A DNA stretch of 64,000 nt from an archaeon (GTDB lineage: Archaea > Thermoproteota > Nitrososphaeria > Nitrososphaerales > Gagatemarchaeaceae), in assembly GCA_021819035.1 (NCBI GenBank), contig JAKASL010000001.1, positions 620,001-684,000 of the forward strand. The letters run 5' to 3'. Each line of letters opens with the position of its first letter. Positions within the stretch are counted from its first letter, which is position 1. Under the pieces are notes generated by a model. It saw nothing but the letters and a program-made list of their open reading frames with translations. It was not told the DNA's origin and did no database searches. A program made the position numbers and the translations under genes. Shown piece after piece: positions 8,380-17,664 of this stretch.

Positions 8380-8389
8380 TTATATAAGC
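8380..8389 (-). promoter_or_regulatory. TATA box for the MFS transporter gene
   Basis: Minus-strand GCTTATATAA, centred about 28 bp from the TTG start at 8356. Confidence 0.7.
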
Positions 8390-8400
8390 GTGGATAGGGG

Positions 8401-9157
8401 GTGCCGTTACGGTAAGCCATTCCTGAGCTGATTGTCTACCCGTCTTGCGGTGGGAGCTGAACGGCCCCCAGAACGTATCGCGGATTGTGAGACCCTACAA
8501 ATCGCCTTCGAAAGCCGTCCAGGACGCACACATCTTCAGAAGGAATAAGAGACCGCTGGGGAGCAAGGTTCTTGCCTGCCTGCTCTACATTAGTGGACTC
8601 TCCTCCAGAGGGATGACACACCAGAGTGGTATGATCCCAGTCAGCGCGGTGCCTGCGTTCAGGTGAGTCCTTGCGATGAGAGGAATCGTCTCGAGGGTGC
8701 CAGGAGGGAGAGGAGGCTCGAAGCCATCGACCAGACAAGGCTGAGGATCCAAGGATGGCAGGTCTTCGTCTAGGCTGCGATCGACACGGACACCAGGGAG
8801 CTCCTGGCGGTCTACGTGCTCTGCTGCAGGTCTTCCATCAACACCCTAGTCTCCCTGAAGAGGGCGATGGAGACATGCACCAACAGGCCCGTCGTCCCCG
8901 TGGACGGAGGGCGGTGGTACCAAGGGGCTCTGGACAGGTACGGCCTGAAGCGGCGCCACATCACTTTCGGGGAGAGGAACGCCATAGGAGTCCTCAGGGT
9001 TCGAGGAGAGGACCAGACTGTTCTACGACAACCTCCCCTCGAACACGCTGGACAACCTCAAATCGTTCAAGAGGCTATGCAAGACTTGGCACACCCGTCT
9101 GAGGAAGCATCAGAGACTCGGAAGGATACCCCTGGAGGTGACGTCATCGTAACGGTA
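8401..9157 (+). mobile_element. Degenerate insertion sequence remnant (DDE transposase, IS6-like)
   Basis: Bounded by the inverted ends CCGTTACG (8404-8411) and CGTAACGG (9148-9155), about 750 bp apart, the size of a small IS. Between them lies a broken transposase. No target-site duplication could be recognised. It lies exactly between the permease promoter and the alcohol dehydrogenase gene. Confidence 0.55.
8530..9146 (+). pseudogene. Transposase pseudogene
   Basis: Fragments in more than one frame spell a DDE transposase: an N-terminal HTH-like part (about 8540-8660), then 'AIDTDTRELLAVYV' preceded by an in-frame stop (8773-8775). Next come 'SLKRAMETCTNRPVVPVDGG', 'WYQGALDRYGLKRRHITFGE' and, after a frameshift near 8990, 'FEERTRLFYDNLPSNTLDNL'. 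These match the order of IS6-type archaeal transposases. At least one stop and one frameshift make it inactive. Confidence 0.6.
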
Positions 9158-9415
9158 TCGGCGTTGCTGAGGGGCGACTTGATCGAAGGAGGACCCGACA
9201 GCAAAGCTCGCCGGGCTCGCCGGGGAGTACAACAGAGACGCGGAGGCACTTGTATAGGTGTACAAGGGAAGGCCGTTCACCATTGGATAGCATCATGGAC
9301 TTTGTGGGCTACCCACTAGAAGAGTAGCTGGAGACCGCAGCCTTCAGGCTCGTCAGCGAGCGAAGCGGTTCCTCATGGTCGGCGTGAGCCTGTAGCGCCC
9401 TCGGCTCTGACCCAC
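9158..9415. other. Intergenic remnant next to the IS
   Basis: No intact gene. Short frames are interrupted by stops (for example near 9258 and 9327), and the sequence looks like decayed coding DNA of unknown origin. Confidence 0.3.
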
Positions 9416-10567
9416 TCAGGCGGGCAGCCTTCCTTCCCACATCGTCTGGTAGAAGGCGTTCATGCTCCCCTGATCGAAGACGAGGGGGCTGTTGGGCCTC
9501 GGATACATGTCAAGGCACTCGCGCGCCAAAGCCGGCAGCTCATCCTCCTTCACTCCAAGCTCTTTCATGTTGGTCGGTATCCTCAGATGCTTCAGCAACT
9601 CGATCACTCTCCTCCCTATGGCTCCGCCCAACTTCGCGGGTTCTTGCCCTCCTGCGTCAACTCCGAAAGCGTCGGCCAGCCTTGACATCTTGGGGGCGCA
9701 GGCCGCGGCATAGCCGGAGATGACGTATGGCAGCGGAATCCCGCAGGAGACGCCGTGAGGTAACCTGAACCTGGTTGCAATGGTGTAACCTATGGAGTGC
9801 CCGTAGACCATCTTAGCCTGGAGCGAGATCCCGCCCAGCAGCGCTCCTAGGCTCATGGACTCGCGCGCCTTCCGGTCGCTGCCGTCGTCGAAGGCTCGCT
9901 CGAGGTTGCAGGAAATGAGCCGGACCCCCTCAAGGGCAATCGAGTCGGTTATCGGGCTCGCGGCGGTCGAAAGGTATGCCTCGGCGTTGTGGCAGAGGGC
10001 GTCTAGGCCCGTGGCCGCGGTCACAGACTGTGGCATGGTCATTGTCAGCTCTGGGTCAACGATGGCGATGTTCGGGAGCAGGAAGGGGCTGTTGATCCAT
10101 TGTTTGTGTCCGTCGACGGTGACCATGGATGTCACCGTCAGCTCCGCGCCTGTGCCAGCAGTTGTGGGGACCATGATGGACGGCAGTGAGGGTTTTACGA
10201 AGAGGTTGTTCCCTACGAAGCTGCTGGCAGGCCCTGGGTTTGTCGCCAGCCCCGCGGCAACCTTCGCCATATCCATGCAGCTGCCTCCGCCGACGCCGAC
10301 GACGAGGCCGTAGCCTCCCTGACGGACCCGCTCCCCGACAGACTGGGCCACCTCAATCCTCGGCTCGGCTTCGACCCCGTCGTAGACCTCCACAGTCGCC
10401 CCCCCCAACGCATTCACGACCCTTTCGACCACTCCAGCCTTGACCATTACTCTGTCTGTCACGAGAAGCGCCTTCGCCGTGTTGAACTGGCTCGCCTCCT
10501 TCCCCAGCGACTGCAGCGCCCCGAAGCCGAAGACGATCTTCGTCGGCAGATAATACGAGAAGTTCAT
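9416..10567 (-). CDS. Iron-containing alcohol dehydrogenase
   Basis: 383 residues, full length for the family. The NAD(P)-binding motif GVGGGSCMDMAK (about 100-115), PTTAGTGAE, and the metal site D/H residues in TGLDALCHNAEAY, GHSIGYTIATRF and LPHG are present. These enzymes interconvert alcohols, or hydroxy-acids and aldehydes, using Fe or Zn. Leaderless ATG at 10567 with TATA at 10589-10598. Nearby sugar-acid-type enzymes suggest a catabolic role; the substrate is unknown. Confidence 0.85.
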   Translation of the reverse strand: MNFSYYLPTKIVFGFGALQSLGKEASQFNTAKALLVTDRVMVKAGVVERVVNALGGATVEVYDGVEAEPRIEVAQSVGERVRQGGYGLVVGVGGGSCMDMAKVAAGLATNPGPASSFVGNNLFVKPSLPSIMVPTTAGTGAELTVTSMVTVDGHKQWINSPFLLPNIAIVDPELTMTMPQSVTAATGLDALCHNAEAYLSTAASPITDSIALEGVRLISCNLERAFDDGSDRKARESMSLGALLGGISLQAKMVYGHSIGYTIATRFRLPHGVSCGIPLPYVISGYAAACAPKMSRLADAFGVDAGGQEPAKLGGAIGRRVIELLKHLRIPTNMKELGVKEDELPALARECLDMYPRPNSPLVFDQGSMNAFYQTMWEGRLPA

Positions 10568-10588
10568 CGGCGTGAACTGCCCGAACTG

Positions 10589-10598
10589 CTTTTAAAAC
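10589..10598 (-). promoter_or_regulatory. TATA box for the alcohol dehydrogenase gene
   Basis: Minus-strand GTTTTAAAAG centred 27 bp from the ATG at 10567. The plus-strand HAD gene begins 63 bp away, so control could be shared. Confidence 0.65.
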
Positions 10599-10660
10599 GA
10601 TTGCCCGGGCAGGCTCCACCGGAGACTCGTGAGTCTCGGACCCCCAAAGTGTAATCGTCG

Positions 10661-11443
10661 ATGGCAAGACTCGATCTGTCGCGAAAAAAGCTGTTTCTCT
10701 TTGACCTGGACGGCGTCTTCTACAAAGGCAAAGAGAACCGCGTAAAGATCGGCGGCACGCGAATAGTCAGCCAGCTGAGGAAGAAGGGGAAGAAGCTGAC
10801 GATTCTCACCAACAACTCGACCGACACGGTAGAGACGGTCCGAGACAGGCTCGCAGAAATCGATGTCCTCCTTGACTCGGACGAGATCATGACCAGCGGC
10901 CGCGCCACCGCGGAGTACCTCAGGAACGAATTCGGTCCGGTCGAATATTTCTTACTGGGTGAGGCCGGCCTCGAAGCTGAGCTTCGGAGCCAAGGTCACG
11001 TTAGGACTCATGGGCTGGGCGCAGGCTTCGTGGTGATAGGTCTGGACCGGCACCTCACCTATGGGAAGCTCGACAGAGCAGCCGCCGTTGTCAGAGGGGG
11101 GGCCTCCATCGTTGCTACCCACGCCGCACCCCTTTACATGTACAAGGACGGCCCAGCCCTGGCGTCGGGTCCAATCTTGAAGGCGCTCGAGTACGCGACA
11201 GGGAAGAGAGGCACGGTGATAGGCAAGCCTTCGCCCTTGATGTTCAGGGCCGCCCTCGAAAGAGCAGGCGTCCGAGCCTCCGAAGCAGTCATGGTCGGCG
11301 ACCAGCTGGACACGGATATCGAGGGCGCCGCCGGCGCAGGCATCGAATCGGTCCTGGTCCTCACGGGCCTTGACCGCCCTGCGAAGAGAAAGGGCCTCAT
11401 AGGCTCGGTGGAAAACGTGGACGACCTGGCCGATTTCCTATGA
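10661..11443 (+). CDS. HAD-superfamily phosphatase (NagD/class IIA type)
   Basis: 260 residues. All HAD motifs are in order: DLDGVFYKG (nucleophile and acid aspartates, residues 15-23), TNNST, the lysine in IGKPSPLMF, and GDQLDTDIEGA. The C2-type cap between motifs II and III marks the NagD / phosphoglycolate / p-nitrophenyl phosphatase group. The substrate cannot be told from sequence; neighbours suggest removal of a phosphate from a sugar-acid intermediate or repair of a side product. Its end abuts the convergent enolase-superfamily gene with no gap. Confidence 0.8.
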   Translation: MARLDLSRKKLFLFDLDGVFYKGKENRVKIGGTRIVSQLRKKGKKLTILTNNSTDTVETVRDRLAEIDVLLDSDEIMTSGRATAEYLRNEFGPVEYFLLGEAGLEAELRSQGHVRTHGLGAGFVVIGLDRHLTYGKLDRAAAVVRGGASIVATHAAPLYMYKDGPALASGPILKALEYATGKRGTVIGKPSPLMFRAALERAGVRASEAVMVGDQLDTDIEGAAGAGIESVLVLTGLDRPAKRKGLIGSVENVDDLADFL

Positions 11444-12535
11444 CTAGCCCGCCAGGTTCGCTTTGATGAACCTCGGGTCGACCTCGACTCCAAGACCGGG
11501 ACCCCTGGGCACCACTATCCTGCCGGCGGAGAGCTCCGGGAAACCGGGCGTCAACTGGTGAACGAGGGGGTTGTCGAAGGCGTCGTACTCTACCCCGATT
11601 GATTCCAAGGCCGCCGCAACCTGCACGGAAGCGGCCAGCGACAGCGCAGAATTGGCTCCCACCATCGGTGAAAACTCGATTCCCCTCTTAGAGGCTTCAC
11701 GTGCGACTCTGGCTTCACAAGCTATGCCGCCGCACCGGCTGACGCTCGGCTCCACGACATCGACCAGCCGGCCCGATATGGGCCGGGCGAAGTCGCCAGC
11801 GAACCAGGTTTCGCCCGCCCCCACCCTGACTCTCCTCCCCTTCGCAAGGGCGGCGTATCCATCGAAATCGTCAGAAGGTACGGGTTCCTCGAGCCACGCG
11901 AGACCGAATCTCTCGAAGCCCTTCATGACCTTAGAAGCGCTCTTGGCGTCGTAGGCTCCGTTGGCATCGGCAACCATCATGCCGTCACCCCATCCCCTCC
12001 TCGCCTGTGCCAGGATCCTCGTGTCCTTGGCAACGCCGAATCCGACCTTCAGCTTCACCCCCTCGAGGCCAAGGGACTTTATCCATTCGATCTGTTCTGA
12101 GATGGGCCCCCTCGATTCGAATATGGAACCTGCGTAAGCCGGGACGCTCGCCGAGCTTCGCGCCGAAAGAAGCCTGGCTATGGGCTTCCCCCTAATCCTC
12201 CCCCAGGCGTCCCAGAGTGACATCTCGACCCCGCTCAGCGCTTCCATTGCGATTCCCCTGGTCTGGCCGCGGACCCTGAACTGCCGGTAGACGTCTTCCC
12301 ACGCCGCCTCGGGCCGGGGAAAGTCCCTGCCCTCGAGGCGGTGTCCTACCCACCTCACCAATCCGGCGGTGGCCTCAGCCGAGAACCTCGTCATGGCTTC
12401 GCCCCATCCAGGTACTCCGTTCCAGACAGTCCTCACGAATACCGACTGGTAGTCCTCGTAGCGAAAGGTCCCCGCGAGCAACCTGTCCTTCATCTTGACC
12501 CTCACAGGGAACGCCTCGACGGACTCGACGGTCAC
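11444..12535 (-). CDS. Enolase-superfamily enzyme (mandelate racemase / muconate lactonizing type)
   Basis: 363 residues: N-terminal capping domain then a TIM barrel. The KxK base motif (GVKLKVGFG) and the metal ligands in VADANGAYD, WLEEPVP and GAGETWF are visible. The His-Asp dyad of mandelate-racemase-like dehydratases is not: the Asp position reads EPSVSRCGGI and the later segment (SPMVGANSAL) has no His. A syn-elimination, racemase or cycloisomerase chemistry relying on KxK is therefore more likely than a classic sugar-acid dehydratase. Leaderless GTG with TATA at 12557-12566. Confidence 0.75.
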   Translation of the reverse strand: MTVESVEAFPVRVKMKDRLLAGTFRYEDYQSVFVRTVWNGVPGWGEAMTRFSAEATAGLVRWVGHRLEGRDFPRPEAAWEDVYRQFRVRGQTRGIAMEALSGVEMSLWDAWGRIRGKPIARLLSARSSASVPAYAGSIFESRGPISEQIEWIKSLGLEGVKLKVGFGVAKDTRILAQARRGWGDGMMVADANGAYDAKSASKVMKGFERFGLAWLEEPVPSDDFDGYAALAKGRRVRVGAGETWFAGDFARPISGRLVDVVEPSVSRCGGIACEARVAREASKRGIEFSPMVGANSALSLAASVQVAAALESIGVEYDAFDNPLVHQLTPGFPELSAGRIVVPRGPGLGVEVDPRFIKANLAG

Positions 12536-12556
12536 CCCTCGGGTCTGTCGTGGCGG

Positions 12557-12566
12557 ACTTAAATTG
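12557..12566 (-). promoter_or_regulatory. TATA box for the enolase-superfamily gene
   Basis: Minus-strand CAATTTAAGT centred 26 bp from the GTG at 12535. Confidence 0.65.
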
Positions 12567-12569
12567 CTT

Positions 12570-13157
12570 CAACGGGGTCGCGGTCACCAGTGCGGCATTG
12601 GAAGGGTGCGGCCGGGATCTGCGCCCTGCGCGGGACATCCGAGCCTTCCCTAGGCGCATCCCCCATGGTTGTGGGCCTGGGCAGAAGTCCGCGAGTCCTG
12701 TGGGATGAAGAAGGTCAAGTGTGACGCGTGCTGGAGCCACTCGATTACAGCTATCCTGCTGCACAGGCCGTCTATCCTGTCAATGACTATCGCATCGGTC
12801 AGCTTCAAGACGAGGGGGCGGTTGCGGACCCTCAAGAGCGCGTCGTAGACGACCGGACCTGAGGCACGTGAAGCTACCGAAGTTGACGAAGCGTTGGGCA
12901 CGCCGTGGACTGGCGTCAATGTGATCGTCCTCCACCAAGCGGCCTCCTCGTCTGAAAATGCCGAACTCCCTGTGCCTCCTCGTCCTGATCCTCGCGCCCT
13001 CTCTCAGGGACTTCGAGAGCGTAGTACCGGAACGGTATGGAAGGAGAACTTCTCGACCAAGGACACGACGCTGCATGAGAGAACGCATCACACGATAACC
13101 TATCCTAAATTATCCCAAATTGAACGCGAGAAGACCCGCTCTGTCGAACTTCGGATA
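12570..13157. other. Intergenic region without an intact gene
   Basis: About 590 bp with only short overlapping frames in several phases on both strands and no recognisable family. The stretch 13088-13130 is AT-rich (two near-copies of a TAAATT / AAATTG word). It is probably decayed DNA, possibly a former mobile insertion between two metabolic genes. Confidence 0.35.
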
Positions 13158-14474
13158 TCAGTCGACCCATACTGATTTCATGTTGGTAAGCTCCAGCATG
13201 CCATACCTGGAGAGTTCCCTGCCCACGCCGCTCCTCTTGACGCCGCCGAACGGGAGGCGAGGGTCGGACGTGACCCTCTTGTTTATGAAGACCATCCCGG
13301 CTTCGATACGAGGCGCCAGACGCTCAGCTGCGTCAGAGTCTCCCCACACCGACGCCCCGAGCCCATAGGGGGTTTCGTTGGCGAGAGACACCGCCTCTTC
13401 ATCTGTCTCGTACTTCTTCAGTATCGCGACGGGACCGAAGACCTCCTCGTCGAAGAGGACGTCCGTCCTGACCACCGTCGGCGGCACGAAGTTCCCGTGC
13501 AGGCCAGTCAGTGCCTCCTCCACCTTTCCGATTTTGCCCAGCCGTTGAATCTGCTCCCTGACGGTCTGCGCTTGATTCCTGCTCGAGAGCGGACCGATGA
13601 ACGTGCCCGAGTCGAGGGGGTCTCCCGCCTTGACTTTGGCGAAGCCTTCCTTCAACTTGCTGTAGAACTCGTCGTACACGTCGGCATGCACAATGAACCT
13701 CTTCGCGGAGATGCAAATCTGTCCCGCGTTCGTCAGGCGGGAGCTCACCGCGCTCTCCACCGTCTTGTCTAGGCCCGTGCCGTCAATCACTATGAACGGG
13801 TCTGAGCCGCCCAGCTCGAGGACCGCCTTCTTCAGATTCTTCCCCGCCTCGGCAGCTATGCGGGAACCCGTCCTGTCCGATCCCGTGAAGGCAACGCCGT
13901 CCACGTGGCCTATGATGGAGAGCGCAGTGTCCCCTCCACATATCGTTGATTTGAAGACGTCGAGGCCGAACAGCTCCTCCAGCTTCCTGCTCGTCCCAGA
14001 GACGATCGAAGAGTGCTTGAGCAGGACCGCATTGCCCGCGGCGAGCGCCCATACGGCAGCGCGCATAGCCTGCTGGACCGGGTAGTTCCAAGGCTCGATC
14101 GCCAAGATCGTCCCGAGAGGCTCGAAGCGTATGTAGCTCCGCTTCGCCTCGGTCTTCACCTGTTCGGGCGCTAGAAACGACTCCGCGTGCTCGATGGCAT
14201 AATCCAGCAGCTGGATCGACTTCGTCACTTCCGAGAGACTCTGGGTTATCGGCTTGCCCATCTCCGAAGTCACCAGCCGGGCCAGGTCGTCTACGCTCGC
14301 TGAGAACCTCTTCTTAGACTCCTCGAGCGCCTCTATCCTGCCGTGCAGGTCACGTCCCCACTTTTTCTGGCTCTCCTTCAGCTGAGAGAGCTTCGCAGCT
14401 ATTTCGTCCCAGCCGTCTTCTTCGTACTCGGCGATAGTCTCGTTCGTGTAGGGGTTGGTCGTCTTCACCGCCAT
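13158..14474 (-). CDS. NAD(P)-dependent aldehyde dehydrogenase (succinate-semialdehyde type)
   Basis: 438 residues, slightly shorter than the ~450-480 norm. The proton-acceptor Glu (LELGGSDP), the catalytic Cys (NAGQICISAKR), the cofactor loop (EPWNYPVQQ) and VAFTGSDRTG are present. Lack of an N-terminal oligomerisation extension and the overall pattern fit the short SSADH-like branch (GabD/Sad). It oxidises an aldehyde to an acid. It shares a divergent promoter region (14508-14516) with the MFS permease, suggesting co-regulation. Confidence 0.85.
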   Translation of the reverse strand: MAVKTTNPYTNETIAEYEEDGWDEIAAKLSQLKESQKKWGRDLHGRIEALEESKKRFSASVDDLARLVTSEMGKPITQSLSEVTKSIQLLDYAIEHAESFLAPEQVKTEAKRSYIRFEPLGTILAIEPWNYPVQQAMRAAVWALAAGNAVLLKHSSIVSGTSRKLEELFGLDVFKSTICGGDTALSIIGHVDGVAFTGSDRTGSRIAAEAGKNLKKAVLELGGSDPFIVIDGTGLDKTVESAVSSRLTNAGQICISAKRFIVHADVYDEFYSKLKEGFAKVKAGDPLDSGTFIGPLSSRNQAQTVREQIQRLGKIGKVEEALTGLHGNFVPPTVVRTDVLFDEEVFGPVAILKKYETDEEAVSLANETPYGLGASVWGDSDAAERLAPRIEAGMVFINKRVTSDPRLPFGGVKRSGVGRELSRYGMLELTNMKSVWVD

Positions 14475-14507
14475 CTTCTATGACCCAGGGTGATGGTCAG
14501 GGCGCCA

Positions 14508-14516
14508 ACTTAAATA
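14508..14516 (+). promoter_or_regulatory. TATA box in the divergent ALDH/MFS promoter region
   Basis: ACTTAAATA, 29 bp upstream of the ATG at 14541 and about 38 bp from the minus-strand ATG at 14474. The near-palindromic word TTAAATATCTT could serve both directions. Confidence 0.55.
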
Positions 14517-14540
14517 TCTTCAGAACGCCACGTGTGCCGC

Positions 14541-15935
14541 ATGGCCGTCGCCCAGCAGGTCGCGGTCCCGGCGCGGAAATCTCACGTACGATGGGCGATA
14601 ACGACGCTGCTGACTACCGTCATCGCGGTCAACTACATCGACAGGATAATATGGGTGATCGCGGAGCCGAAGTTCGCGCAGACGTTCGGCTGGTATTCGG
14701 GCACCGGTCCCCTCCCCGCGGTGGCCCTGAGCGACATAGCCCTGATACTCTTCATATGGTCGATGGCGTACGCTTTCTTCAACTTCCCTGGCGGATGGAT
14801 AGTGGACAAGCTCGGCATAAGGAAAGGGATGACGACGTTCCTTGCAATCTGGTCTGTGTTCACCATCGCCACCGCGGCCACGTTCAACTTCATCTCGATG
14901 GCCGTGGTGAGGGCCATCATGGGCGCGGGCGAGGGACCCGTCTGGCCCATAAACGGTAGGAACGCGAGGACTTGGTCCAATCCCAGCGAAGAGTCGACGA
15001 TGTTCACGCTGGCAGGCTCCGGGCAGGCAGTAGGGCCAATCATCGCGGCCGTCGTCGGAGGGCTGCAGGTGTCTCTCTGGGGGTGGCAGCTGACTTTCGT
15101 CTTCTGGGGTGTCGTAGGGCTCCTCCTTGTCGCCGTGTGGTATTTCTACGTGAGAGACTCTCCGCGGCTCCACCATGGCGTGAACAAGGAAGAGCTCGAT
15201 TACATCGAGAGCGCGCGGGGGAAGGACACGAAGGGGACAAACATCTCCAGCAAGGACACGTGGAAGATAACGCTGAAGCTCGCCTTCACGACGAAGGCGG
15301 GGTTTGGCGAGCTCCTGATCTTCGTCTCGTTCGCGTACATACTCGGCGCAATCTTGTCCTGGGTGCCCACTTACTTCTACAGCTCCTTCCTCCACAACGT
15401 TACGAGCACTGGCATCTACTCGGGCGCCGTCTACGCGTCCCTGCTGGGAGGCTATCTGGCGTCGGGCCCCATAAACGACGGGCTCTCGAAGAGGATGGGG
15501 CGGGCAAACGGAAGGAGGATAGCAGCTCTTGTCCCGATGGTTCTCATGATCCTGTTCGTGGCGGCATCCTACTTCACCGGGAAAGCGGGCGCTTTCATCC
15601 CCACGGCGATTCTTCTCGCCCTCGCCGGCGGTGTGATGAACATAACCGTCGGGTCTTGGGCGGCCAACGCGCTCACGATTTCGCCTGGCGAGACGAGCGC
15701 CACGGTCTACGGGTTCTACAATGGTGTTCTGAACATAATGGGAGCATTCACCTCGCTCATAATCGTGGGCCTGGCAATCAGGTACGGCTTCCCGGTGGCC
15801 ATAACGAGCACAGTCTTCTTCATGGTGCTGTTCATAGCGGCCTACTCGGTCTTCATCACGGAGAAGTCGATGAACAAGGCGATTGAGAAGGGCAACGCGA
15901 TGCTCGCCGCCGCCAAATCACACGCCGCGTACTGA
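14541..15935 (+). CDS. MFS transporter, anion:cation symporter (organic/sugar-acid) family
   Basis: 464 residues, twelve predicted helices. The early NYIDR motif and the PGGWIVDKLGIRKG loop are typical of the ACS family (glucarate/galactonate, hexuronate and phthalate permeases). The start is the ATG at 14541, matched to the TATA box, not the GTG nine bases earlier. With aldehyde dehydrogenases on both sides, it probably imports the carboxylated substrate of this catabolic block. Confidence 0.85.
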   Translation: MAVAQQVAVPARKSHVRWAITTLLTTVIAVNYIDRIIWVIAEPKFAQTFGWYSGTGPLPAVALSDIALILFIWSMAYAFFNFPGGWIVDKLGIRKGMTTFLAIWSVFTIATAATFNFISMAVVRAIMGAGEGPVWPINGRNARTWSNPSEESTMFTLAGSGQAVGPIIAAVVGGLQVSLWGWQLTFVFWGVVGLLLVAVWYFYVRDSPRLHHGVNKEELDYIESARGKDTKGTNISSKDTWKITLKLAFTTKAGFGELLIFVSFAYILGAILSWVPTYFYSSFLHNVTSTGIYSGAVYASLLGGYLASGPINDGLSKRMGRANGRRIAALVPMVLMILFVAASYFTGKAGAFIPTAILLALAGGVMNITVGSWAANALTISPGETSATVYGFYNGVLNIMGAFTSLIIVGLAIRYGFPVAITSTVFFMVLFIAAYSVFITEKSMNKAIEKGNAMLAAAKSHAAY

Positions 15936-16180
15936 GCGCCCATCAAAGGTCGGCCGCCGCCGCTTGATCACGCGAAGTTCACGCGAAGTGCAGTCGCGAG
16001 TGCCTCCCGCCTGTCGTCTCCGCGATGAATAGCGACTGGAACCTCGCAAGCACCTGCCGGCCGCTCGACTCCTGACCGGGAGAGGGACGCGCCCAAGACG
16101 ATAAGCGAGCTATGGTTCGAATGGAGGAGATTTGTTTATCTGCGGCCCGTTGCGCCTTTCGGCTGGAGAGGGCGACATCC

Positions 16181-17656
16181 ATGAAGATGTACATCGACGG
16201 ACAGTGGGTCGGTTCGTCTTCGGGCCGGGAGTTCACAGCCGTCAACCCCGCCACCGGAGAGGAATTCGAAAGGGTCCCGATGGGGAACGAAGAAGACGTC
16301 AAGGCCGCGGTGGACGCCGCCGGCGCTGCGCGGAAGTCCTGGAGGGACCTGCCCGCGAGCCAGCGTGCCGACTATGTCCTGAGGGCCGGCCTGCTGATCA
16401 GAGAACAGTTGGACGCGATTGCGAAAGTCGATGTGGAAAACGTCGGGAAGCCGATCAGGGAAGCGAGGAGGGAGGTGGGCGCAGCTGCGACCGCCGCCAT
16501 ATACTTCTCCGGTATGGCCAGGAGGATGTACTCCAATGTGGTGGACAGCGAACAGCCCAAGAAGTTCACGATGGTCGTCAGGAGGCCGGTAGGCGTGGTG
16601 GGTGTGATCACGCCCTGGAACGACCCCGCGTCGCTGGGCATGTGGGGGCTGGCCCCGGCGCTGGTGACAGGGAACACGGTCGTCTTCAAACCTTCGTCCA
16701 ACAGCGCGGTCATCTCCGCCGAGCTGGTGAAGGTGTTCGAGAAGGTAGGCCTCCCGAAGGGGGTGCTGAACATGGTCACTGGCGGAGGGGGCGAAGCGGG
16801 CGAGGCCATGATACGGAACAGGGGGGTCGACATGACTGTCTTCACCGGGGAGAGCGCAACAGGGCGGCACATAGCCGAGGTCAACGCCCCTCTGTTCCGA
16901 AGGCAGGTGATGGAGCTGGGCGGGAAGAACGCGCTGATCGTGGCCAAGGACGCGGAGTTGGCGGTGGCCGCGCGCGCCGCACTCTACGCCGCCTTCAGCA
17001 GCGCGGGCCAGAAGTGCACGGCCGCTTCGCGAATCATAGTAGAAGAGGAGGTGGCCGACAAGTTCTCGCGGCTCTTCGCTGACCTGGCTTCGAAGCTGGT
17101 GGTAGGCAGCGGCATGAGGGAGGACGTCGACGTCGGGCCTGTAATCAGCCGGTCTCAGAAGGAGAGGGCCCTGAACTACATCGAGGCGGGAGAGCGCGAA
17201 GGGGCAGTCGTCCTCGCGGGCGGCGGTGCCTATGAAGACGAGGAGCGACGGAACGGCTTCTTCGTGAAGCCCACCGTCTTCGGCTCGGCCCACAACGACA
17301 TGAAGATAGCGCGGGACGAGATATTCGGGCCGGTGACCGCCATAATCCCCGTAGACGGCATCGACGAGGCCATAGAGGTCGCAAACGACACGCGCTACGG
17401 CCTCTCCTCCGCCATATACACCAAGGACGTCAGGAACGTCTTCAAGGCGATAGACGGGATAGACGCGGGGCTGACCTTCGTCAACCAGGGCACGGTGGGG
17501 CCTGAGGTGGGCGCGCCTTTCGGCGGGGCTAAGGACTCGGGGTTTGGGATGGAGCTGGGCGAGGAAGCTCTCGAACATTTCACGAAGAAGAAAACGGTCT
17601 TCATAGACTACTCCTACGAAGACAGGCCGTGGTACTTCGGCCTGCCGAAGGGTTAG
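16181..17656 (+). CDS. NAD(P)-dependent aldehyde dehydrogenase
   Basis: About 491 residues from ATG 16181, preceded by a GGAGAGGGCG ribosome site; upstream in-frame codons are not conserved-looking. N-terminal MYIDGQWV, cofactor loop TPWNDPAS, FTGESATGR, Glu in MELGGKN and catalytic Cys in AGQKCTAASR give a full, intact ALDH. It is distinct from the ALDH at 13.2-14.5 kb, so two aldehyde oxidations are likely. The substrate may be a semialdehyde or a sugar-derived aldehyde. Confidence 0.85.
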   Translation: MKMYIDGQWVGSSSGREFTAVNPATGEEFERVPMGNEEDVKAAVDAAGAARKSWRDLPASQRADYVLRAGLLIREQLDAIAKVDVENVGKPIREARREVGAAATAAIYFSGMARRMYSNVVDSEQPKKFTMVVRRPVGVVGVITPWNDPASLGMWGLAPALVTGNTVVFKPSSNSAVISAELVKVFEKVGLPKGVLNMVTGGGGEAGEAMIRNRGVDMTVFTGESATGRHIAEVNAPLFRRQVMELGGKNALIVAKDAELAVAARAALYAAFSSAGQKCTAASRIIVEEEVADKFSRLFADLASKLVVGSGMREDVDVGPVISRSQKERALNYIEAGEREGAVVLAGGGAYEDEERRNGFFVKPTVFGSAHNDMKIARDEIFGPVTAIIPVDGIDEAIEVANDTRYGLSSAIYTKDVRNVFKAIDGIDAGLTFVNQGTVGPEVGAPFGGAKDSGFGMELGEEALEHFTKKKTVFIDYSYEDRPWYFGLPKG

Positions 17657-17664
17657 GCCTTCAG

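Noticed and set aside
13399-13716. Small Arg-rich frame inside the aldehyde dehydrogenase
   Set aside because: Out-of-frame shadow of an intact ALDH with a full motif set; no start context.
14520-15395. 291-residue minus-strand frame opposite the ACS permease
   Set aside because: Charged low-complexity composition typical of antisense GC-rich frames; the plus strand carries the NYIDR permease.
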